A stretch of DNA of 64,000 nt from positions 32,444-96,443 of IMG/VR virus record IMGVR_UViG_3300049893_001613. One strand, written 5' to 3'. The DNA comes from a virus. The position numbers were made by a program, and so were the translations under genes. The notes beneath the pieces are model-generated. The model saw only the letters and a list, made by a program, of their open reading frames with translations, ran no database searches and was not told the DNA's origin. Positions 53,116-60,963 of this stretch are shown piece after piece; position 1 is the stretch's first letter, and each line of letters starts with the position of its first letter.

Positions 53116-53491
53116 ATTCTTTCAGCTTTTTGATTATAGCGTAGAAATCTTCCAGATACATGATTGCGAAGTTATCAACCGTTACAAACCTGTTACCAGC
53201 TTTCTCAGTCTGTTTGTGAAATATCACATTTACAGAACCAGTTCCATCAGGTAGTTCAGCAAGTACTTTACCATACTTCAAATGACCAGTAGTACACTTG
53301 GCCTGAATGTTATAAGGCAGTCTTCCGTTAAGAAGTTCATTCTTGTTGATAATATCAATCTTCTGATCATCTCTCGACTTAGACTCACTCCTCGAGGTAC
53401 ATACATGTGTAAAACCAAGAGACTGAAGATCTTTTACAATCTCCCGTTCCCAGTTATGACCTGCAGTCCTGTTTCGTTTTCCATTGGTCAT
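52982..53491 (-). CDS. PD-(D/E)XK nuclease, Holliday-junction-resolvase-like
   Basis: The 169-residue protein has the order of resolvase-type nucleases: RTAGHNWEREIVKDLQSLGF (8-27, with Glu15), TSRSESKSRDDQKIDI with the Asp pair, and YNIQAKCT, where the catalytic lysine lies in the E/Q-x-K strand (Gln replacing Glu). The last 40 residues are a low-complexity basic tail, translated from sequence that also encodes the glycosylase N terminus. It probably processes replication or recombination intermediates. It overlaps the next upstream gene by 4 bases. Confidence 0.8.
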   Translation of the reverse strand: MTNGKRNRTAGHNWEREIVKDLQSLGFTHVCTSRSESKSRDDQKIDIINKNELLNGRLPYNIQAKCTTGHLKYGKVLAELPDGTGSVNVIFHKQTEKAGNRFVTVDNFAIMYLEDFYAIIKKLKEYESRNDGKQLVQPPEGGDGTTVLPETKRRSKTRVPAVRSETGSK

Positions 53492-54294
53492 CCAGTACAG
53501 AATTCAGTTTGCAATTCCAGAGCCCTGTCAAGAATCTTTGACACGTTGACTCCTGTTAGTACAGGTTTTTCTCCTATAACATAAGACCTCATTTGAGACA
53601 TTTCCAGATATTCATGTACAAGTCCCTGTTGACTTATAAGAGGGTCAAGAAGATTTCGGGTTATTCTTGCAATCAACATAGAACCATGTTGACCGAACGT
53701 GAACACTTTAGCTCCATTAAGAGGTAACTTAAATGGCACTTTTAAATGTTGAGCTGCCCGTATCATAGGAATATGTTTGGCTTTGACAACTATAAGCAAG
53801 TTCGGGTTGAAACAATTTGCAAAGTTTGTCATATGAACCATGGTACCTGATTCAGGATACTCACTGGTTTTAAGCAATGCGTATGTATCCGGTACAGATC
53901 TGTGAGTGTTCATAATTAGTCCAGGTAATACAAAATAATTGTGTCCCTGATGAGATGCAATATTAACAGCAGAGCCAGTAAAAGCAGCTGTAGCCATTTC
54001 AGTATTATCCCCTCCTCCATTATTGAACATAACTTTACTCAGTGGTACAGGTATGGAATAATGATCAGGGTAACTTAAATTGAACATGGATAGCAGTTCT
54101 GCTTTAAACTCTGCTTTTGTTAAGCACCTGCTTGATCCATGATGCCAGTGTAGCTTGTATCTGGCAGTCCACGGTAGATAATCTTTAAAAGGACTATCAT
54201 ACGCAACAAACAAAGGTACAAACTGCTCAGGGCTCTCTATATGAACTGGAGGTAAGCGGACAAAGCCGCTCCTCTCATCATAGTTCGACAACAT
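53488..54294 (-). CDS. Unknown protein linked to the ubiquitin-like cassette
   Basis: The 268-residue protein has no family that I recognise. Visible features are a WTARYKLHWHHG segment (about 42-53), an FVLPGLIMNTHRS strand (134-146) and a conserved-looking NFANCFNPNLLIV (about 175-187), with Cys179 in a plausible exposed loop. It overlaps the E1-like gene start by 17 bases and is therefore translationally linked to the cassette. It could be a substrate, an adaptor or the last transfer component. Confidence 0.6.
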   Translation of the reverse strand: MLSNYDERSGFVRLPPVHIESPEQFVPLFVAYDSPFKDYLPWTARYKLHWHHGSSRCLTKAEFKAELLSMFNLSYPDHYSIPVPLSKVMFNNGGGDNTEMATAAFTGSAVNIASHQGHNYFVLPGLIMNTHRSVPDTYALLKTSEYPESGTMVHMTNFANCFNPNLLIVVKAKHIPMIRAAQHLKVPFKLPLNGAKVFTFGQHGSMLIARITRNLLDPLISQQGLVHEYLEMSQMRSYVIGEKPVLTGVNVSKILDRALELQTEFCTG

Positions 54295-55039
54295 CTGGTT
54301 CAGGTTTTAATTTGTAAGCAGGCTGTTCAAGCAACATTAACTGTAAATGAAATTCAAAATTACCTGTTTCCCTCGGCATTGCGTCAGGAGTCTGGTCATT
54401 AAACCAGTTGGTAATCTGAGCTGTCATCATAGAACCAATGAAGGCTCCACAGTGTGTTGTTGCTTTCATTGAACAGGGTAAGTCAATCCTCTCATCATCA
54501 GAAAAGTAAGTCTGCTCGTAAGCTTTGAAGTCTTCTGCTGGACTGGTTTTCCACAATGTGAACACCTGCCCGCTTTCTGCAGTTAATCGTCCGTCAACAA
54601 AGAATGACTGTGCTTTTCCATTAGCTTTCCATTCTTCATAAACCATTCGTCTTGCTTTCAGATTATCAAATCCTACACACACAACATCACATGAACGGAC
54701 AATACTTTTCCATTGACTTGTTTCTTCACTTATAGTACTGTTCATAGGAGTAAGAGTATTTGCTTTAAGTCCGCATAACCTGGTTATAACATCACTTAAT
54801 GCATCTACTTTAGCTTTACCTACATCTTCGACACCATAACACTGACCTGCAAGGTTTAATTCTTCGACTGTATCAAAATCAAGAACGTATACATTTGCTC
54901 CGGTACGCACAAGGAACAGACTCAGCCATGAGCCTATTCCTCCTGCACCACCTACAAATATTCTTGATTGAGACATCTTATCGAACCATGTAAGACCCTT
55001 GAAGCGTCCGTAATTTGTAATATTCTGTTTTGAGTTCAT
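54278..55039 (-). CDS. E1/ThiF-like adenylyltransferase
   Basis: The 253-residue protein has a Rossmann core with GGAGGIGSW at residues 31-39, DFDTVEELNLAGQ (54-66, replacing the usual D..D..NLNRQ), VGKAKVDAL and VCVGFDNLKARR with the conserved Asp. A Cys-rich PCSMKATTHCGAF segment near 197-209 could provide the thiol. It is about the size of minimal ThiF/MoeB-type enzymes that adenylate the C terminus of ubiquitin-like proteins. It overlaps the JAMM gene by 62 bases. Confidence 0.88.
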   Translation of the reverse strand: MNSKQNITNYGRFKGLTWFDKMSQSRIFVGGAGGIGSWLSLFLVRTGANVYVLDFDTVEELNLAGQCYGVEDVGKAKVDALSDVITRLCGLKANTLTPMNSTISEETSQWKSIVRSCDVVCVGFDNLKARRMVYEEWKANGKAQSFFVDGRLTAESGQVFTLWKTSPAEDFKAYEQTYFSDDERIDLPCSMKATTHCGAFIGSMMTAQITNWFNDQTPDAMPRETGNFEFHLQLMLLEQPAYKLKPEPDVVEL

Positions 55040-56057
55040 TGAATGCTGTTTTTAGTTTTGAACCAAGCCAGTTGTTACCGGCCGCATCGAGATACTTAAG
55101 AATAGCATCTATTGCTTCACTTGCTGTACATGCGTTATACATGAATGCATCATCATACCAGTCTTCCACGAAATATGCTTTCACGGCTTTGGTATAATCA
55201 TCAATTTCAGTAACTTCAACAGCTACGTTTACATTGTGTAATGCAACTGCAGGAGCCTGATTAGGTGCCGTTCCAAGTGTTACCAAGTCAGCAAAGTTAT
55301 CAAGCATAGTCATGTAAAGTCTGTTGCTTGGATCACTTTTCTCTTCTTTCTTATCTTTACTGTAATCTGTTTTAGGATAATGAGTAATAGTCTTTACAGG
55401 CTTTTTCAGTGCTTCTGCCTGTTCTATCAACCATTCATCCTGTTCATAAACTACTTCACACTTAGCCAGCCATACTGGTTTATGTGTAGTGGTTTTCTTA
55501 GCTACAGTTCTGTTGTTATCCTTTGTTGCCCAATTCTTGAGTTTATAAACAGTTCTTGTAAGAATAGTTTCTTCAACTTCAATAGCTACAGCAAGTTCAC
55601 AATCCACTTCACATGCGTAATTCACGATGAGTGAAAGGAACATAGGAAGCTTAGGAGCATTCTCATAGATGTCAGCTTTATCAGTTGAACTATGGAATAC
55701 AGGCATTGTATTATGCGAGTGAATCTTACCAATATACCACCCTGGTTCAGGATTCATTGGATCAATCTGTGGAAATGTTTCAAAGCACTTAATCCAGTCT
55801 TCATTTCCTTCGAAGCTGGTAAATGTAGCAGTACCGTAATCCATAGGGAATACAGCTTCCGCTCTTAATTCTAAATAAGCTTTATCGTCTTTGGGATCGA
55901 GGAACTGCTTTACGTCTCCTTCTTCCACTTTATAAATCAGTAGTCCTGACCACTCATCTCCTTTAGGGCATTGGTTATGCAAAAATTGGATTTGAGCCGA
56001 CAGCTGTGGCGTTAGCACTACTGTTACTTTTTTCTTTAAGGGAAATTCTTGTTGCAT
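54978..56057 (-). CDS. JAB/JAMM (MPN) metallopeptidase
   Basis: I use ATG 56057 (MQQEFPLKKK). A 13-residue-longer start at 56096 is possible. The 359-residue protein has a complete JAMM site: Glu35 in DEWSGLL, then HSHNTMPVFHSSTD, in which His113, His115, Ser123 and Asp126 match HxHx7SxxD. Such enzymes cleave ubiquitin-like proteins or their conjugates. The C-terminal half (about 190-359) is helical and unassigned. It lies between the E2-like candidate (overlap 83 bases) and the E1-like gene (overlap 62 bases). Confidence 0.9.
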   Translation of the reverse strand: MQQEFPLKKKVTVVLTPQLSAQIQFLHNQCPKGDEWSGLLIYKVEEGDVKQFLDPKDDKAYLELRAEAVFPMDYGTATFTSFEGNEDWIKCFETFPQIDPMNPEPGWYIGKIHSHNTMPVFHSSTDKADIYENAPKLPMFLSLIVNYACEVDCELAVAIEVEETILTRTVYKLKNWATKDNNRTVAKKTTTHKPVWLAKCEVVYEQDEWLIEQAEALKKPVKTITHYPKTDYSKDKKEEKSDPSNRLYMTMLDNFADLVTLGTAPNQAPAVALHNVNVAVEVTEIDDYTKAVKAYFVEDWYDDAFMYNACTASEAIDAILKYLDAAGNNWLGSKLKTAFNELKTEYYKLRTLQGSYMVR

Positions 56058-57240
56058 GATATTTGTATGTGTAAGCTGATTGAAGAAGTTTCTCATTTAC
56101 GAGTCTTGTTATCTCCTTCATAAAATTGCGTGAAAATCTTGTTCTCACTGTTTCTCCCGGAGCTGGGTTTGCTCCTTCAACGATTCTTCTTTCAATATTA
56201 AACAGTCTTATTAGTTCACCATCAAAAGAATCAATAGATGGTAATTGCGCTCCATTGTTGGCAACTCCAGCTACGTAATTCTGGCGGTCTTCGCTCCAGT
56301 TAACCATGTGGTGACCAAGACAATCTTCGTACTTGGGTATTAAACTACATTCAAACTCAAGAAAGTTTTTACTGTCTAAAGAAGGATCGAATACCAGAAC
56401 ACCATTGATGTCTGTAACGGTAGTTGAATTTGTCTGAAGGTACTTAAGTACATCAATGACTACGTCAGGAATGCTTTCTTCGTCTAGTTCAGCTGTGTAA
56501 ATCTCATTATCAGGATCCTGATCTTCATAAACTTCAGGACTGTATCCGTTAAAGTTACGGTTCACCCCCATATCTGCAAGTAAGTGATATGGAGTGCCTT
56601 CTATACTTTCCCATTCAAGGAAAGATTTCATCTGCATGAGAAAGAATTCAAATTCTTCTTCAGTAAATGCTTCTTTATCACAGTCATTAAGGAATTTAGC
56701 AAAGCCTCTATCAGAAGCTCCAAGACAGAAGTAATCAAAATTAGTATAGCTTAAAAGATGTGAATGAGCATATCCTCCTCTTAGTTCTACTGATTGAAAA
56801 CTGTATCTCTTACCTTCAGGCTGACCTACAATAGCTCCTGTAGTTTCATTGATAGGTATGCGGACTACGAGATCATAAATATCGTGTTCAATACCAATTG
56901 TGTTTGTTATTAATAAATGCGGGTAGTAGAGATACAAATAGCCATGCTTGGTTAACCATCCATTAGGGTGGTAAATATCAAGAGTAGGTTTGAATGCATC
57001 AATAGCAACTGGAAGAATCACTTCCTGAATCATTTCATTTGGAACAATTACTTTAGAGGTACTTGAAGCTCTAATATGTTTATTCCTTACTGCAGTAAAC
57101 GGTCCAATATGTTGAACTGGTTCTACTTCATAATAATCAAGATTGATTGGTAATGAACGTCCATCAAGTGCTGTAACTTCTTTGCCATAAAGATTCTTCA
57201 GGTCTTTAGTAAAGACTATTTTAGCGTGTCTTGTTCTCAT
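55975..57240 (-). CDS. E2/RWD-like candidate of the cassette
   Basis: The 421-residue protein has an N-terminal unit ending in 'DIYHPNGW...YLYLYYPHLL' (about 88-110). It then has GGYAHSHLLS (155-164) and FCLGAS with Cys172. The YPH...G..H.H...FCLG spacing resembles the His/Cys active region of prokaryotic E2-like proteins. The C-terminal 200 residues form a separate helical domain. Position between a beta-grasp candidate and a JAMM gene agrees. The assignment is by pattern and needs a profile search. Confidence 0.55.
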   Translation of the reverse strand: MRTRHAKIVFTKDLKNLYGKEVTALDGRSLPINLDYYEVEPVQHIGPFTAVRNKHIRASSTSKVIVPNEMIQEVILPVAIDAFKPTLDIYHPNGWLTKHGYLYLYYPHLLITNTIGIEHDIYDLVVRIPINETTGAIVGQPEGKRYSFQSVELRGGYAHSHLLSYTNFDYFCLGASDRGFAKFLNDCDKEAFTEEEFEFFLMQMKSFLEWESIEGTPYHLLADMGVNRNFNGYSPEVYEDQDPDNEIYTAELDEESIPDVVIDVLKYLQTNSTTVTDINGVLVFDPSLDSKNFLEFECSLIPKYEDCLGHHMVNWSEDRQNYVAGVANNGAQLPSIDSFDGELIRLFNIERRIVEGANPAPGETVRTRFSRNFMKEITRLVNEKLLQSAYTYKYHATRISLKEKSNSSANATAVGSNPIFA

Positions 57241-57265
57241 AGAATTATGTAAGAATAAAGTGAAA

Positions 57266-57287
57266 AGTGAGGTCCTGAGACCCCACT
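57266..57287 (-). terminator. Intrinsic terminator ahead of the E2-like gene
   Basis: On the minus strand AGTGGGGTC-TCAG-GACCTCACT (nine pairs with one internal mismatch) is followed by TTTTCACTTT. It lies between the 44-residue gene and the E2-like gene, so part of the upstream transcript would end before the rest of the ubiquitin-like cassette. Confidence 0.75.
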
Positions 57288-57301
57288 CTTACTTTACAAT
57301 C

Positions 57302-57436
57302 CTAAAAAGGAAGGCTGTCGTCTTTGGAAGTATTTGGTAGGAATTCGTAATCGGGTATTGTTTTTATAAACTCATCGATTATTTCTTCTACTTCCGGCAG
57401 GACAACTTCTTCATTTGTTTTATCTTCCGGAGTCAT
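57302..57436 (-). CDS. 44-residue protein with SSB-like C-terminal tip
   Basis: ATG 57436-57434 opens a 45-codon frame ending in TAG at 57302. The product is a short acidic helix (EVVLPEVEEIIDEFIKTI) followed by NTSKDDSLPF. The acidic residues followed by Pro-Phe-COOH resemble the C-terminal tip by which bacterial SSB recruits repair and replication proteins (DDDIPF). It overlaps the beta-grasp candidate gene by 17 bases. It may be a stand-alone interaction peptide, possibly displacing or mimicking host SSB tails. Confidence 0.65.
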   Translation of the reverse strand: MTPEDKTNEEVVLPEVEEIIDEFIKTIPDYEFLPNTSKDDSLPF

Positions 57437-57674
57437 TTTTGTCAACTAAGAAATAGATAACAATATCTCCTTCCGGTAATCGTTGTGTGTCGCTGGTGAT
57501 GGCTGTTCCTTTGTTAGGACCTTCACCTTTGAGCCATGCTTTCATCCCCATAGATTTAGCTTCGATGTCAGGAGATTCGTTTTTCAACTCTCCCCAGCTT
57601 TCAGCAGCAGAATAATGCGTGCTGGCACCTGACATGTTAGCGGTGGATGCATAGGTTACTTTACGTGTTGTCAT
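57420..57674 (-). CDS. Small beta-grasp (ubiquitin-like) candidate
   Basis: The 84-residue protein has the order expected of a beta-grasp fold: an N-terminal strand pair (RKVTYASTANMSG), a central helix (AAESWGELKNESPDI) and terminal strands ending RLPEGDIVIYFLVDKNDSGR. The 'LP-GD-x-lyFLvdK-SG' ending recalls small phage ubiquitin-like proteins. The chain ends Gly-Arg, so removal of Arg by the JAMM peptidase would expose glycine. It lies in the same strand and cluster. No conjugation is shown by sequence alone. Confidence 0.5.
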   Translation of the reverse strand: MTTRKVTYASTANMSGASTHYSAAESWGELKNESPDIEAKSMGMKAWLKGEGPNKGTAITSDTQRLPEGDIVIYFLVDKNDSGR

Positions 57675-57676
57675 GA

Positions 57677-57943
57677 TTAGAATTCTTCTTTAAGAATTTT
57701 CTCAGCAAGCACTAAGTCTGCTTGGTTTTGTGCAACTTCTTTAGTCAATTGGAAGATACGATCAATTGAGAATGATGAACTTCCAAGAGCTTGTTCGTAA
57801 GCAGCACTTAATGTTGCAGCTTGTGCTTTAAGAGATGAGATTTTTTGTTCTACCTGAGCTTTGGCGTTTGCTTCAACCAGGTTGTTAGCTTTTGCAGCTT
57901 TTTCGTCTTTACCTTCATTCAGGCGTTCAAGAAATTTTGACAT
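57677..57943 (-). CDS. Short coiled-coil protein
   Basis: The 88-residue protein is almost entirely helical (SKFLERLNEGKDEKAAKANNLVEAN... to the C terminus), with heptad-like Leu/Ala spacing. It sits two bases upstream of the beta-grasp candidate and 15 bases downstream of the dNTP diphosphohydrolase gene. Probably a dimerising accessory protein. Function unknown. Confidence 0.6.
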   Translation of the reverse strand: MSKFLERLNEGKDEKAAKANNLVEANAKAQVEQKISSLKAQAATLSAAYEQALGSSSFSIDRIFQLTKEVAQNQADLVLAEKILKEEF

Positions 57944-57958
57944 ATTTATTATTTGAGT

Positions 57959-58324
57959 TTACGTTTTTTTCCGTTTTTTACGAGTAACGGGCTCGGGTAC
58001 AAAACTATTGTTTCGGTCGTGATATGCATAGAACATAGAGTTACACATTATGTGTCCTATCAGATGTTCCATTGATTCATGATCAGTTTCTGCTTTTCCT
58101 TCATTCATAGCATCTACTAAATCACCACAATGACGAACAAGACTGTCGAGTATTTCACTCTTGACTAATCCTTTTCTCCAGTTATTTGGTGCATATTTTT
58201 CGCTTCCAAACATTAGAACCCGTACCATGGGTTCCAGTGATTTGAAGTCGATTAAAGAATACTTAGGCTTCCCGGTATTAAACCGCTGGGACTTCTGCCT
58301 TTTTCCTTTCTGAGAAAGGGACAT
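57959..58324 (-). CDS. dATP/dGTP diphosphohydrolase-like protein (MazZ/DUF5664 type)
   Basis: The 121-residue protein has RFNTGKPKYSLIDFKSLEPMVRVL followed by GSEKYAPNNWRKGL (41-54), SLVRHCGDLVDAMNEGK and DHESMEHLIGHIMCNSMF. This is the signature order of the phage dATP/dGTP diphosphohydrolase family, related to MazG and to MazZ of Z-genome phages. It would hydrolyse purine dNTPs. The partner of Z-DNA synthesis, PurZ, is not seen in the window, so a base-substitution pathway cannot be claimed. It overlaps the upstream gene by 47 bases. Confidence 0.8.
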   Translation of the reverse strand: MSLSQKGKRQKSQRFNTGKPKYSLIDFKSLEPMVRVLMFGSEKYAPNNWRKGLVKSEILDSLVRHCGDLVDAMNEGKAETDHESMEHLIGHIMCNSMFYAYHDRNNSFVPEPVTRKKRKKT

Positions 58325-58619
58325 AATTCCTTACTTTAGAACCTACTTCTTCCATAAGCACAGCTGCCACTTTATCTACAAAACTACGGGAGATTGATTG
58401 CCCGGTAGTGAATAAACTAAATGTGGAATTCTTATGTGCTCTGCCTTTAGCAATCAACACACCAAGTTCTGGTTTGCTTTCCTGATCCGTTGGATTACGT
58501 AATGCAATTCCAAACGTTACAGCGTTGTAACCTTCACCTGGGTGAACTTCTGCAGCGAGAGTAAGTGTCCTTCCCTCACCAATGTCTTTCTGTGGATAGA
58601 CAATTAAGGCATTTTTCAT
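58278..58619 (-). CDS. Hypothetical protein of the replication block
   Basis: The 113-residue protein has a beta-rich N-terminal two thirds (ALIVYPQKDIGEGRTLTLAAEVHPGEGYNAVT...) and an ISRSFVDKVAAVLMEEVG helix, ending in a basic-Pro tail. It overlaps the diphosphohydrolase gene by 47 bases and is followed upstream by the primase. A DNA- or protein-binding accessory is possible. No family was recognised. Confidence 0.55.
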   Translation of the reverse strand: MKNALIVYPQKDIGEGRTLTLAAEVHPGEGYNAVTFGIALRNPTDQESKPELGVLIAKGRAHKNSTFSLFTTGQSISRSFVDKVAAVLMEEVGSKVRNYVPFSERKKAEVPAV

Positions 58620-58626
58620 TGATTTT

Positions 58627-59613
58627 TCATGTTAATAATTGAGTAATAATGGCTTCCGCCTCTTGAAATCCTACAGCATTGCAGAGATCTGTTTTATCTT
58701 TAGCACTATCAAGGAAACGTACTTTCATCCAAGGGTACTTGGCGATGTATTTTTCTGTTTGTAGTTTTCCTGCCGGATCCGGATCTAATGTAAGATAGAT
58801 TTCTTTGAACCGGTCCTTCAATTCAAGAATAAAAGGTTCGGGTATCATTGTAGTTTCACTCTTACCACAAACAGCATTATAACCAAGACGTCTGCAAAAA
58901 ATGACATCCTTACAGGATTTGTCTATTATTAGCTTGTCTCCTGTCGGGGGAAGTTGCATGTAACCAAAGAAGTAATTCTCTGGTAAATCATTCCTGAATT
59001 TATAACGTTTGTCTGCGTAAGGGCTGTACAATTGATAGAACTCGCCAATTCTGTATGCAAAGGTTGGCTCAGGTGCTGTAATAGGAGCCGGCTGCCCCTG
59101 ATATGTCCAGTAATACCTGACTTGAGAGGTGTTATAGAAATCCAGGAGAGGTTTATCAATCGATAACCTGCTCCAGAACTCTATACCTTTTGGGCTTAAC
59201 GCCTGCTCAACGATCCTGATTTTGATTTCCCCAAGAATAGGTTTCTCATACCAGATGATCTTTTCCTTCCTTACAGGATTAGCAGTATCGTATCCTAATG
59301 CAAAATCTGCATTGATGCGTGCTAAAACTTCCTGTGTATTGTTTAATTGTTCAACTTTCTGTATTAACTTAAAGATAGTACCGGATTCTCCTGTCGCATG
59401 GTCTTTCCACATGTATTCAACGTGTGGTGATGCAGATTCAAAAATAGAAAAACTTGGGTAGTTGTCTTTACGGTAATAAGGAGCATGATACGCTTTACCT
59501 GGAATTAAAGGATCCAGATTCGTATAATAACAATACAGGGTATACTCGTCTACTGCCTGCAGGACTGTTTCTTCAGTCAATATAATGGACTTGTATAATT
59601 CGTCAAAGTCCAT
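58627..59613 (-). CDS. DNA primase, TOPRIM domain
   Basis: The 328-residue protein has an N-terminal CHC2-like substrate region without Cys ligands (YYRKDNYPSFSIF... WKDHATGESG, about 46-78). A TOPRIM domain follows, with KLIIDKSCKDVIFCRRLGYNAV (227-248) and LTLDPDPAG (274-282), which holds the Asp-x-Asp metal site. It would make RNA primers with the DnaB-like helicase encoded in the same block. Loss of the zinc ribbon is common in phage primases. Confidence 0.85.
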   Translation of the reverse strand: MDFDELYKSIILTEETVLQAVDEYTLYCYYTNLDPLIPGKAYHAPYYRKDNYPSFSIFESASPHVEYMWKDHATGESGTIFKLIQKVEQLNNTQEVLARINADFALGYDTANPVRKEKIIWYEKPILGEIKIRIVEQALSPKGIEFWSRLSIDKPLLDFYNTSQVRYYWTYQGQPAPITAPEPTFAYRIGEFYQLYSPYADKRYKFRNDLPENYFFGYMQLPPTGDKLIIDKSCKDVIFCRRLGYNAVCGKSETTMIPEPFILELKDRFKEIYLTLDPDPAGKLQTEKYIAKYPWMKVRFLDSAKDKTDLCNAVGFQEAEAIITQLLT

Positions 59614-59622
59614 AATAGACTA

Positions 59623-60303
59623 TTAGGTTGTTTTTGCAAATAGAGCAGCCGCGGTTGTAGCATCTTCCTTAGATACTACAGACTCACCGGTTACAGGATC
59701 AGGGATGTTAAGTCCATTATCCAGTTCGTATTTGCTGTATTTTAACTTAGATGTTGGCACAGTCATAGGTTCGATGAACGGATAACTGTCTAAGAAACGT
59801 GTACGAAGCTTAGGGAAGTGCTTAGCTTTCGACTGACGAATGAAGAGCATTCTCATTTTCTTACCTGTTTCTCCAACATAAGGAGTCATTTGTTTGATGA
59901 ACTGTTCAACAATATTAGCATAGATCTTGTCAATGACAGCCTGTGTCTTAATACGTGTTTCAAAGTTCTCGTTAGTCAGTCCGGTACCGGCAAGAATATC
60001 CCATTTGATGTTGCTTGTAGTGGTGTATTGTTGTAGAATACGATCCAGAGGATCTTTCACTTCGGCAATCTTCTTCAATAGGTTTTCTTTGGTGTCTGTC
60101 TGACCCTGATTATCTTCCAACCGAGGAGGGAAGATTAGGAAATCCTGTTCTTTTTGGTCTAATGTAATGGAACCACTGGCATTGAGTGCGGTCATTGGGT
60201 CTACATCACCCACTTGTTTTACACCGATTACCAGGCTTCCTTTGTCGTTCTTAGTTGTCTTAGTGATAACAATGTTATCATGGATTCCTACTGGTAGGCT
60301 CAT
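59623..60303 (-). CDS. Conserved replication-block protein, possibly ssDNA-binding
   Basis: The 226-residue protein begins MSLPVGIHDNIVITKT, has a mixed N-terminal domain, and a basic stretch at about 145-165 (GKKMRMLFIRQSKAKHFPKL). Lys/Arg and aromatic residues are spread through the middle. It lies between the primase and a gene of unknown function adjoining the Sak4-like ATPase. In comparable phages this position is held by ssDNA-binding or recombination accessory proteins. Sequence alone does not show an OB fold, so this is inference. Confidence 0.55.
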   Translation of the reverse strand: MSLPVGIHDNIVITKTTKNDKGSLVIGVKQVGDVDPMTALNASGSITLDQKEQDFLIFPPRLEDNQGQTDTKENLLKKIAEVKDPLDRILQQYTTTSNIKWDILAGTGLTNENFETRIKTQAVIDKIYANIVEQFIKQMTPYVGETGKKMRMLFIRQSKAKHFPKLRTRFLDSYPFIEPMTVPTSKLKYSKYELDNGLNIPDPVTGESVVSKEDATTAAALFAKTT

Positions 60304-60318
60304 AGATTATAAAAATAG

Positions 60319-60963
60319 TTAATTAGTTACTGTGTCATTGGCTACAGTAGACGTTATCCCAGCAGTAGCTGGTGTCTGTGTAGCAGTTGCTTTTAGATTC
60401 TCTGGAGTATTAACCGGATAGAATGTGATGTTCTCACGTCTTTCGTAGGTCTTCTCTCCCTTGTTTGCTCCTCGTTCTACTACTTTAGGAACAGTAGCGA
60501 TACCATCCTTCATTGTAATAGGATATTCTGTTACTACTTGCAGGTCACAATACTTCTGGTCATCTGTAAGATAACCCATAGAGCGCACCAGCTCGAGTAA
60601 CATAGGTGAAGTGCTTCCCTGTACATACACACTGGATTTAGGAGTTCCATCTTCATTATACCGGCATGTACCGAACAGATCAATTTTAGCTTCAGTCTTG
60701 GGAACGAATCCAAATATAATCATTCTTGGAAATTGGGCAGTTGGTATCCACTCGCTTGAGTCGATTACGTCAATGCCATTTGTCTGTGCTTGTTCGTCTT
60801 TATTACCATATTCCAGATTGAACTTGTTTACAAGGTCTGCACTGGGATAGACCTCCCCGTTAGGGAAGATACGAAGGGTTAAACCTTCTGGTGTTTTTGT
60901 CTTTGGAGTTCTCTGGCGCCCTGTATCAACCAGGGTTAAGCCATTTAAAAATGAATAATCCAT
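60319..60963 (-). CDS. Hypothetical protein next to the Sak4-like ATPase
   Basis: The 214-residue protein has a well-ordered N-terminal two thirds (VDTGRQRTPKTKTPEGLTLRIFPNGEVYPS... SSEWIPTAQFPRMIIFGFVP) and a Thr/Ala/Pro-rich disordered tail from about residue 190. Its start overlaps the stop of the ATPase gene by one base (TAATG), so the two are probably co-expressed partners. No catalytic motif is visible. Confidence 0.55.
   Translation of the reverse strand: MDYSFLNGLTLVDTGRQRTPKTKTPEGLTLRIFPNGEVYPSADLVNKFNLEYGNKDEQAQTNGIDVIDSSEWIPTAQFPRMIIFGFVPKTEAKIDLFGTCRYNEDGTPKSSVYVQGSTSPMLLELVRSMGYLTDDQKYCDLQVVTEYPITMKDGIATVPKVVERGANKGEKTYERRENITFYPVNTPENLKATATQTPATAGITSTVANDTVTN

Noticed and set aside
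57959-58324. A Z-genome (2-aminoadenine) phage
   Set aside because: Only a MazZ-like enzyme is present here. PurZ, DatZ and a matching polymerase were not found in the window.
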